44,211 nucleotides of DNA from JAGMES01 sp023128035 (lineage in GTDB: Bacteria; Bacillota; Halanaerobiia; DY22613): NCBI GenBank assembly GCA_030627905.1, contig DAOVRZ010000037.1, positions 1 through 44,211 on the forward strand, given 5' to 3'. The notes beneath the pieces were generated by a model that saw nothing but the letters and a program-made list of their open reading frames with translations, did no database searches and was not told where the DNA came from. Numbering within the stretch: the first letter of the stretch is position 1; each line of letters begins with the position of its first letter. The translations under genes and the position numbers were made by a program. Positions 29,014-37,400 of this stretch are shown here, piece after piece.

Positions 29014-30271
29014 CCTTTTCTTCTATCAAGGTTTCTAATATTTTGTCGATCTTGGTGTAATCCATCTTATTTTGAAAACAGTGATCTAAAATATAATTTT
29101 TCTTACCCTCTAGATCTTCTTTGTCAAAATTATTATTAATTACCTGAAAAATGATCTCACTTAGGAGATCTAGACCTTTTTGAGTAATCTCTCTATTAGA
29201 AACCTCCTGCAGACCAAGACGAATACCCCAACCTCCATCTAAGGAAGGGATTAGTGCCCCATTCACAACAATATTTATACTATTGAGATCATCAACGATT
29301 CTACTAACTTCAGCCTGATCCCCACATTCGATCCATATTTGGTGACACTGGGTAAATCCTAGATGTTGCAGTTGTACCTTTATACCTTTATTATATAATT
29401 TTTCTGCCAGATATTTGGCGTTTGATATGGTGGTTAAAGCATATTTTTCAAAAAACTCAACTCCCTTTTCTAACACTAAACCTAGACAAGCGACATCAGC
29501 GATATGGTGATGAGAGATAAAGTGTCCACTCATCTGGTTATATTGCCAGTTTAACAGTCTTTTGTTGGTTGCAAATATCCCTTTATGCGGGCCAGGAATA
29601 GTTTTATGCGTATTGCTGATTAATATGTCTGCCCCTTCATCTAATGGTTGTTGGAATTGCTTTCCTAATATTAGACCGACGACATGAGATGCATCGTATA
29701 CGATTAAAGTCTTTTTGGGCACTACTTCTCTTAGTTGGGCTACTGGTTGTGGAAAAGAGGCCATACAGATATCTAAGTAGACCATGTTGATACTGTCTAG
29801 ATCATCACTATTTTTAAGTGCATCGATGTCGATCTGCCATGTATCTTTTTTGAATGGAAGAAACTTAGATTTATAGCCAAGTTTCTTCACAATACTAGCA
29901 GTCTCCGCATGTCCACCATCTAAAGGACTCAACGACATTACTGTATCCCCAATGTCGTTGAATGCAGCAATGGTCGAAAGCATTCCATTAAGTCCTGAAA
30001 TAGGTTTTAAATTAATAAATTTGCAATTCAAATACTGCTTTAATAATTCTTGCGATTTTAATTCAATCTCTTTTAAGTAAAAAGTGGGGTATTTCCAGGG
30101 AATATTTTCATCCAGAAAAGAATATCGGGCGAACATATCTAACATATATGGTAATCTCTCCTCGACTTGAGGGATATTCTCACTGGCTACTAACCTTAGG
30201 GTCCTTCGACTAATCTCCTCGTTTTTAAGAATATAATCAAGAATTTTTCCTAAGTTATTATTTTGATCCAT
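29003..30271 (-). CDS. Serine hydroxymethyltransferase-like PLP enzyme
   Basis: This 422-aa protein has the SHMT hallmarks: LVASEN (30-32), HAETAS near 121, VYDASHVVGL with D193, and SNTHKTIPGPHKG with the PLP Lys at K223. The ORF is open from ATG at 30286, but GGAGGG overlaps that codon and is well placed for ATG at 30271, so I start there. Sequence around the PLP Lys departs from housekeeping TTTTHKTLRGPRGG. Cluster-borne SHMT homologues typically make or cleave beta-hydroxy or alpha-methyl amino acids. It heads the left-hand gene series and is coupled to the aminotransferase-like gene. Confidence 0.9.
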   Translation of the reverse strand: MDQNNNLGKILDYILKNEEISRRTLRLVASENIPQVEERLPYMLDMFARYSFLDENIPWKYPTFYLKEIELKSQELLKQYLNCKFINLKPISGLNGMLSTIAAFNDIGDTVMSLSPLDGGHAETASIVKKLGYKSKFLPFKKDTWQIDIDALKNSDDLDSINMVYLDICMASFPQPVAQLREVVPKKTLIVYDASHVVGLILGKQFQQPLDEGADILISNTHKTIPGPHKGIFATNKRLLNWQYNQMSGHFISHHHIADVACLGLVLEKGVEFFEKYALTTISNAKYLAEKLYNKGIKVQLQHLGFTQCHQIWIECGDQAEVSRIVDDLNSINIVVNGALIPSLDGGWGIRLGLQEVSNREITQKGLDLLSEIIFQVINNNFDKEDLEGKKNYILDHCFQNKMDYTKIDKILETLIEEKDEV

Positions 30272-30319
30272 ATTAATTCCCTCCATTATTACAATATTTT
30301 TATTTCTTACTTTACAAAG

Positions 30320-30583
30320 TCAGATTATGTCCCGAATATAAATGAACAGATCATTATCCGAGGAGATTAGCCTAGCGTATCCATCAAAGACCATATTGGT
30401 TTGCTGATATAGCTTACCTTTTTCAATCTTATCTTTATCTGTTATATCTGTTAATACAAATTCAAATGTTGACACCAGAATCTCTTTTTCATATCCTAGC
30501 AACTTATCAAAAGCACTAAATATCTGACTTATGTTAGTAACAATTAGTTTTCTATTTGCAAGTGGTATTCTTTTATACAACAT
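30320..30583 (-). CDS. Short ORF of unknown function, probably a gene fragment
   Basis: This 87-aa reading has normal composition (SAFDKLLGYEKEILVSTFEF, VFDGYARL) but no recognised family. No good ribosome site precedes its ATG, and the frame appears to continue upstream without a start (NTEYKNIA). It adjoins the dead radical SAM gene, so it may be the end of the same or another decayed gene. Confidence 0.3.
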   Translation of the reverse strand: MLYKRIPLANRKLIVTNISQIFSAFDKLLGYEKEILVSTFEFVLTDITDKDKIEKGKLYQQTNMVFDGYARLISSDNDLFIYIRDII

Positions 30584-31278
30584 AGCAATATTTTTGTATT
30601 CAGTGTTAACAACAGTAAAACTACTTTGATATAGGACCTTCTACGCACTATATGATTTCCGAAAAAAGCTGCAACTGAACAGACATTACAGGATGCATAA
30701 CATCCTCGATTGGTAAATATAGGGATATAGCCAAGTTTTAATATCTGTTCTTTGAATAAATAATTTGGGGAGGGTAGTTTATCAATATCCTGAATAATTG
30801 GTGATCTGCCGTTGTTAATAATTGCTGAATCTTTTCTGAACACTATACCCTGGATATCTTCATATGATTCTCCATTTTCTAAAGCCTGGATTAATCGCAG
30901 AAATGTTTCTTCACCCTCACCACGAATCACTAAATCTACTTCTTCCACATTCTCTAATATCGCTTCACTCTCATGAGTAGCAAAATGCCCACCAGCCACA
31001 ATTAAAGCATCGGAAACTACTTTTCTAATTTTTTAAAGTACCGTAATTGATTTTTTTATAAGTATCTGCATATTAAAAGGAATTCCAATTACGTTATAAC
31101 TATTTTTTGTTAGATTTGATATTAAATGATGAATATCAGCTTCAAAACCATTCTGATGTAAAAAAGCAGTAATATAACCTAAGCCATATGGAATAAGCTT
31201 TAGACTATCTTCGTCATATGAATCAAATCTTTAGTCTGCCGATCAATAGCATTAATAAACGCTATTTTTATAAAACAT
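30544..31278 (-). pseudogene. Decayed B12-binding radical SAM gene
   Basis: A good ribosome site (AGGAGG at about 31280-31285) is followed by KIAFINAIDRQTKDLI, then a frameshift to LIPYGLGYITAFLHQNGFEA and YNVIGIPFNM, a stop near 31034, then GGHFATHESEAIL and RGEGEETF. The radical SAM motif CYASCNVC (CX3CX2C) follows near 30690, and similarity ends about 30 residues later. The domain order is the usual B12-binding first, radical SAM second, joined by DIDKLPSPNY. At least one frameshift, one stop and a large 3' deletion make it non-functional. It shows the locus once encoded a separate enzyme of this class. Confidence 0.8.
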
Positions 31279-31329
31279 ACCTCCTATTTCAAATAAATAC
31301 AATACCAATAATTTATTAAAAAATATAAC

Positions 31330-31386
31330 AAAGACACTCCTCTGAATAGAATTGACCAAAAACCACTAACCAGAAGGAGTGTCTTT
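31330..31386. repeat. 12-bp inverted repeat upstream of transposase remnant
   Basis: AAAGACACTCCT (31330-31341) and AGGAGTGTCTTT (31375-31386) are perfect inverted repeats with a 33-nt loop, placed directly before the ATG of a transposase-like fragment. The second arm contains AGGAG and would hide the start in a long transcript, a known way for IS elements to block read-through expression. Confidence 0.7.
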
Positions 31387-31387
31387 T

Positions 31388-31530
31388 ATGAATTCTATTA
31401 TATCACAAAAACTGTTTTGAGAAAAAGGAACTTCATTTAAGTATTAAACGTTTTTTAGAAAATTCAATTAGGTAAATTACTTCAAAAGTTAGAGGTTAGT
31501 TTTTGAGGGATTATCTTTCTTTTTTGTACT
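31388..31530 (+). pseudogene. N-terminal fragment of an IS transposase
   Basis: From ATG at 31388 the reading is MNSIISQKLF, a stop, then in shifted frame EKELHLSIKRFLENS and IGKLLQKLEVSF. This resembles the N-terminus of IS4-group transposases. Frameshifts and a stop are present, and no catalytic region remains. Family assignment is tentative. Confidence 0.5.
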
Positions 31531-31539
31531 AAAATATAG

Positions 31540-32160
31540 AATAGAAAATTAACTCATGCTTTCCAATTGCTAATTTAATTGTTCAAACAAACGTTATTTG
31601 ATTTTTTGACACTGACTAAAGAAGATGTTCAATAAACTTCTTGACTATTTTATGTAAATTTTATCCAACTTCATTTAAAAAAAATTGACAGCCTTTTAGC
31701 TATAATTTATCTACTGTTAATTCTTAATACTAAATTTATGTTTTTATCCTTTCACTATATATAATACCATAAAAATATTTTTATTTCAATAGACATAATT
31801 AGATAAAATACTATTAATAGTTAATTGTTTTTTTGGAAACTACAAATAAGCGTTAGTAACCTTAATTACCAAAAAATCAAGTTAATATGTTATGAATTTC
31901 ATTCTCGTCTCTGTTGAATCTTAAAATCTTTTCATTATGACTTTCTCATTACTTTTTAATAATCTGTCTGTCAAAAGTAGAATTCATAAGTATCTCAGAT
32001 AATTTGGCCAAGTTTTGTCGGACAGAATTAAATTAAATCATCAATATTAAAAATTTAAATAATTTACACCTTTACACTACTGACAATTCGCTATGATACT
32101 TACACATATTAGTTATCATCTTCATACCATTACATACTTTCATATATCGACATAAGCTAT
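31540..32160. other. AT-rich spacer, no gene seen
   Basis: About 620 nt of strongly AT-rich sequence with stops in all frames. I see no protein-like reading, no RNA gene and no repeat. It is probably decayed DNA between the right and left gene blocks. Confidence 0.6.
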
Positions 32161-32171
32161 TTCCAAAAAAA

Positions 32172-32187
32172 GAACCCTTTCGGCTTC
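32172..32187 (-). terminator. Possible intrinsic terminator
   Basis: On the minus strand GAAGCC-GAAA-GGGTTC forms a short stem with one mismatch and a GAAA tetraloop, followed by TTTTTTT. It lies about 300 nt downstream of the KS-ACP gene and could stop its transcript. Confidence 0.4.
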
Positions 32188-32189
32188 AA

Positions 32190-32430
32190 CTCAAGAAACA
32201 GCTTTGTCAATGGGCTCCAACATTTTGATTTCTCTCCACGTCTCCATTCACGCTATGCACTCCTACCTTTTATTTCTGCCGAACCGTCCCTGGATAGCTA
32301 CGAGTACCTTATTCCACGCATATGGTAGTTGACACAATAGGATTAGCCTTCCCAGCAAATTCCTACACACCACCCACAATAATCTCTACCATCGTCAATG
32401 AAAAGATGTCAATCAATGCACCCTCCAACA
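32190..32430. other. Compositionally distinct non-coding stretch
   Basis: About 240 nt that are clearly GC-richer than the flanks, with no convincing gene in any frame on either strand. One plus-strand frame reads LHSRYALLPFISAEPSLDSY without start or continuation. It may be part of a mobile element or a structured RNA remnant. I cannot assign it. Confidence 0.35.
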
Positions 32431-32436
32431 CACAAA

Positions 32437-32461
32437 AGCCCCTTACCTATAGCAAGGGGCT
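32437..32461 (-). terminator. Intrinsic terminator after KS-ACP gene
   Basis: Read on the minus strand, AGCCCCTT (32461-32454) pairs with AAGGGGCT (32444-32437) around a 9-nt loop and is followed by TTTGTG. It starts 26 nt after the stop codon of the KS-ACP gene. The tail is short, so termination may be partial. Confidence 0.6.
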
Positions 32462-32486
32462 CATACATCTTCAGTTTTACCTAAAT

Positions 32487-34337
32487 CTAACTTTCCCTCC
32501 TACGTGATATCTTCTTAAAGGTAATCTTATTTGTTCCCGAACTATCTATCTGCTTACTCGTCTCGAAAATCGTAGGACTCCGGAAAATTTGATCCAAAGA
32601 TAACTCTATATTAAACTCTTTCGATATAATTGAGGCAATGCTCAGGGCAATAATCGAATCTCCACCTAAGTCATAAAAATTATCGTAAATACTGATCTCT
32701 TCCATTCCCAAAATCTCTGCCCAGATTGCAGCAACCTTTCTCTCAGTTGCACTTAAACCTGAACCTTCTTCTTTAATCACTAAATTTGTTACCTTTTTAA
32801 GCCCACTATTTCTATCATTTATAAGTGATAAAATATTTTTGACAAGATCGTCATTATCAGAGTTAATCATAACTTTATTTCTAGATGGCTTAACCCAACA
32901 TTTTTTACGGTCAAATTGAGTCTTAACTATATTTTCGTTAACCTTAGAATCTTCACTTAAAGTCTCTCCGAAAACCTCTTCTAAAACCAGATGAACATTA
33001 GTTCCACTCAAACCAAAAGAGCTAACACCAGCGCGGCGTGGTTCTTTCTCTACCAGCCACGGTCTTAATTCATCATTAACATAGACTGAGGAGTTTAGAA
33101 AATCAATCTCTTTATTGGGTTTCTTAAAATGCAGACTAGCTGGTATCTCCCGATTTTTTAAGGCAAGAATAACTTTGATTAAACCAACAATTCCAGCTGC
33201 ATTATCCAGATGACCTACATTGCTCTTCGCTGAACCTACAGCACAAAAATGTTTCTTTTTCGTGTGTTTGGCAAAAGAATTTTGTAAGGCATAGATCTCA
33301 AGTGGATCACCAAGTTTTGTACCCGTCCCATGAGCTTCAATATATGAAATAGTTTCTGGATTGATCCCTGCTCTTTTCCATGCCTTTTGAATAACTGCTT
33401 CTTGAGCTTCTACATTAGGTGCTGAAATTCCAATAGATTTTCCATCATGATTAGTAGCACTTCCTTTTATTACAGCATAAATTCTATCACCATCTTCTAT
33501 TGCTTTTTTTAAAGGTTTTAATAGTACCGCCCCTACTCCTTCACCAAATCCTGTTCCTGTTGTATTATCATCAAAAGTTCTAGCTCGTCCATCTTTAGAT
33601 TCAATACCAATCCCCGGGCCAGCCTCTCCCCCAAACTCCCCCGCATCTTTCGGCTCAACAGGTATGAGCCAAAGCTTGACACCTCCAGCTATTGCCATCT
33701 CACAGTCACCATTTTTGATACTTTCCGCTGCAAGGTGAACAGCCAATAAACTTGATGAGCAAGCTGTATCAACCAGCATACTTGGCCCTCTCAAATCCAA
33801 CAAATAAGATATGCGTCCTGTGATAACAGAATTAATATTCCCAAGAGTCGCCATCGAAAGCGACTCCGGAGCATATTTGTGAATTAACTTTTTATAACTA
33901 TCGCCAAAATCATGACTATATCCCACGAAAACACCAGTATTTGTACCAGCCAATTTAGACGGAGCATAGCCTGCATCTTCAATTGTCCGCCAAGCAGTTT
34001 CCAGAAACAAACGTTGATTAGGGTCCATAAGAGATGCTTCTTTTGGGGAAATTTTAAAGAAAGCGTAATCAAATTTATCAATCTCTTCTAAGTATCCACC
34101 TTCTCTAATAATCACATCATCTAGAGTTAACCCTGAAAATTTTAGGTATTCATCTACATTCTCTTTGCGACTCTTTGGCAGTTTACGAATACAATCTTTA
34201 CCTTCTCTTAAAACTTGCCAGAACTGATCTTTATCCTGGGCTTCAGCAAATTTGCAAGCTAGTCCAATAATCGCAATATCCTCAACTTTTGATTCTTTAG
34301 GTTTTTCTACAGTATGCAATTCTTTCAACATTGTCAT
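32487..34337 (-). CDS. Minimal AT-less PKS: KS-ACP
   Basis: This protein of at least 616 aa has a KS with C193 (DTACSSS), H336 (EAHGTGT) and H376 (KSNVGH), all intact. A short linker with TQFDRKKCW follows, then an ACP with DLGGDSI (S561). AT, KR and the usual domain between KS and the FDRKKCW motif are absent, so only about 25 residues separate the KS end from that motif. It would do one unreduced extension with malonyl supplied in trans. The frame is open to 34415, and the 24 codons before ATG 34337 read like a docking helix (KKYIYSQLAENKLSNLEA). They contain no ATG/GTG/TTG, but ATC at 34406 follows AGGGTGA at 5 nt. The true start may therefore be upstream. It follows the interrupted-A NRPS and is probably its direct partner. 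Confidence 0.93.
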   Translation of the reverse strand: MTMLKELHTVEKPKESKVEDIAIIGLACKFAEAQDKDQFWQVLREGKDCIRKLPKSRKENVDEYLKFSGLTLDDVIIREGGYLEEIDKFDYAFFKISPKEASLMDPNQRLFLETAWRTIEDAGYAPSKLAGTNTGVFVGYSHDFGDSYKKLIHKYAPESLSMATLGNINSVITGRISYLLDLRGPSMLVDTACSSSLLAVHLAAESIKNGDCEMAIAGGVKLWLIPVEPKDAGEFGGEAGPGIGIESKDGRARTFDDNTTGTGFGEGVGAVLLKPLKKAIEDGDRIYAVIKGSATNHDGKSIGISAPNVEAQEAVIQKAWKRAGINPETISYIEAHGTGTKLGDPLEIYALQNSFAKHTKKKHFCAVGSAKSNVGHLDNAAGIVGLIKVILALKNREIPASLHFKKPNKEIDFLNSSVYVNDELRPWLVEKEPRRAGVSSFGLSGTNVHLVLEEVFGETLSEDSKVNENIVKTQFDRKKCWVKPSRNKVMINSDNDDLVKNILSLINDRNSGLKKVTNLVIKEEGSGLSATERKVAAIWAEILGMEEISIYDNFYDLGGDSIIALSIASIISKEFNIELSLDQIFRSPTIFETSKQIDSSGTNKITFKKISRRRES

Positions 34338-34410
34338 TGCTTCTAAATTTGATAACTTATTTTCAGCAAGTTGTGAATAGATATATTTCTTAATAGATTT
34401 AGTGATGTAA

Positions 34411-37400
34411 TCACCCTAAGAGGTGCTTCATCAATTGATCTGCTTCTTCCATTGTAATCTCACCTTTTTTAAACCTTTCCAAAATAGCATCTATGCTATC
34501 TTCAACACTCATTTCTTTTATCTCAGCACCAAACTGATTCTCATAATAATCCATAAACATTTCGATAGTATGATATTTAAACATATCCATCAGTTTAATC
34601 TCATGATCTAGGACTTTATTTATCTTTTCGTTTACTTTGATAATAGATAATGAATTACCACCTAAAGCAAAGAAACTATCTTTTATGCCAACTCGATCAA
34701 TCTGTAAAGCTTTCTGCCAAATTTCAACTATCTTTGTTTCAATTTCATTGCGTGGAGCAACATATTGAGTCCCTGTTTCCATTAGCCCCATAGGTTTAGG
34801 TAACGCTTTCTTATTTATCTTTCCGTTTGAATCCAATGGAAGTTGATCTAATTTTGTAAAATATGTTGGAATCATATATTCAGGGAGACTCTCTAAAAGA
34901 TGTTCACGAAGTTTAGCAATCGGTAAGTCGTCATCTGCTTCGTAATAAGCTGTTAGATACTTACTTTCAACTTTCTTTAGTAAAATATCTTTATTAATGC
35001 CGATTCTCTTTAAGAAATTATTATATCCTTTAGGAGTTACATTACATTGCAAATCTTCCTGCATATTTTCCAAACTAAGATGACCTAATCGTTTTTCCCA
35101 ACTGGTTGCTGCACCATAGTAATGATACTTCACTTCCTGCAAATGAGCGTAGTCACCAATCTGCTTTAGCGGACAATTAGTCGAATAGATAGCATAATCT
35201 TTACGTGACTTCCAGTATGAATCTTTATCATTGAGATATGAGATCATATCTTCGTTTGAAATATCACAATAACGATAGAAATCAATAGTTTTAATAAAAT
35301 CATAGACAGTTCCATCACTGACATCATCAATTCCAATATACTCAAAAGTTTTTTCTTCTAATCCTGGTAGCCTCTTTTGAATATTAAAAAGTTCTCGTTC
35401 AATCTCAAAAGGTTCAGAAATCCCTTGTTTATAGAATTTCAAGAGTTTATTTTCAATAATCTGACCTCTAGACAATGTCGCCCCGATCACAACCTTAATA
35501 TTATTTTTATAAGCATATTCTGCAGCTATTGAAGATGATGTAAAGAAACATCCTTTACATACCGTATGAGCAGTCTCTAAACTTTCTCGCAAAATTTTAT
35601 CTGTATTTTCATGAGTTAATACTACATTATCTACTCCTAACTTCTGAGTTATTTCTTTAATATTTATTAGATCTGATTTAGTAAGATAACCATTATCATA
35701 AGTTAGAGCTAATACTTTAACTCCCATCTGAACTAAAGTATATAAAGCATACGCCGAACCCTGTCCCCCACTGTAGAGTACGAGGCAGTCATATTTTCCA
35801 TCCATAGACTTATTCTCTTTGATCAATCTCTCTAAATCATCTAACCTTCTGAAATATTTATCCGCCATCTCCTTATAGTTACTTAAGTTATCACAGTTAT
35901 TACAGATTCCATCCTCATTTATAGTGATATCTGGATATATTGAAGTGATACCACATTGTTGGCAAGTCTGGATTTCATCTTGATCATCGTGCTGATCCCT
36001 AACAATAACCGTACAATTTATGATAGATTTATGCTTTAAAAGAGCAGTTTCAATCTCTCCAAGCTCCATCCGATATCCTCTGATTTTGACCTGATTATCA
36101 ATCCGACCCATAATTTCAATGGTTCCATCCTCTAACCAACGACCCACATCACCTGTTTTATATAATTTTCCTTCTCCACATGGATTATCTATAAAAAACT
36201 CACTCGTCTTTTCAGCATTATTTATATAACCTCTGGCAACACTGTCACCTGCAATACAAATTTCTCCTGAAATCTTAATAGGTAATAGTTGCTCATCTCT
36301 CGAAAGAATATATATCTGATTATTAGCAACAGGTCTACCTATCGGAACTACAACACGTGGATCATCTTGTTCAAGATAATAATACGTATTATTAATTGTA
36401 CATTCAGTAGGACCATAAGTGTTGACTATTTTACCATCAAAATAAGTGTAGAAGTTTTTGACAACATCCATATTGATCGGCTCTGCACCAATCAATAACC
36501 ACGGCAATCTTAACTTACCATCGAAAGATTTACTATTTAAAAGATAAGTCATCCCTGTAAGCAAAGATGCTGGAGTATACATCATTGCTAATTTTTCCTC
36601 ACTAGAGATTAATTGAATAAGATACTCTGCATCTTTGCTCTGTTCATTGGTAATCAGTTTGACCATACCCCCAAGTTGAAGTGGCCAAAAAATTTCCCAA
36701 ACTGATGGGTCAAAAGTTAGGTTTGTCCTTTGTAAAATTCGATCATCTTGAGTTAGTCTAAACTCATCTTGCATCCAATTGATACAATTATTAACCTGAC
36801 TGTGTTCTACCATAACCCCTTTCGGTTTCCCTATTGAACCAGAGGTGTACATAACATATGCAAGACTATCACCAGTAGTAATAGAATCAAGATTCCTGGT
36901 ATCTTCTCTCATAATAGAATCAGCTAGGCGATCAAGGAAGATAATTTTTCGAGATTTATCCTCTACTTTTTCCCAATTTTCTACAAAGCCAATCCCTTTG
37001 ATAGTCTGTAATACTTCTGTATCTGGAAGTTTAAAATCATTCTCTAGCATCTTCTCTAGTAATTCTTTAAAAGTATATTCACCTTCACCAAACATCACTA
37101 GATTCACATTCTTATCCTGCAAAATTGTATCATAATCACTAGAAGCATATGGGCCACCAGTAATAATCGGTGCTTCTACTCCCCATTGCCTTAAAAGAGC
37201 AACAGTCTCATGGAAAAATTCTTTAAAGATCGTCAAAGTACGAATACCAATCAAATCTGGTTTGAATTCTTCTACTAACGATTTTAACTCTTCATAGCTA
37301 TCAAAATCATTTCCAGACTTATATATTCGACCATCTATCTGATTCCCAAACTCCTGATTGAGATATGTTAAGAGATATATCAATCCAATCGGTTGCTCTA

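Noticed and set aside
31540..32160. Possible CRISPR array or tRNA gene in the AT-rich spacer
   Set aside because: No regularly spaced direct repeats and no cloverleaf-like sequence could be found.
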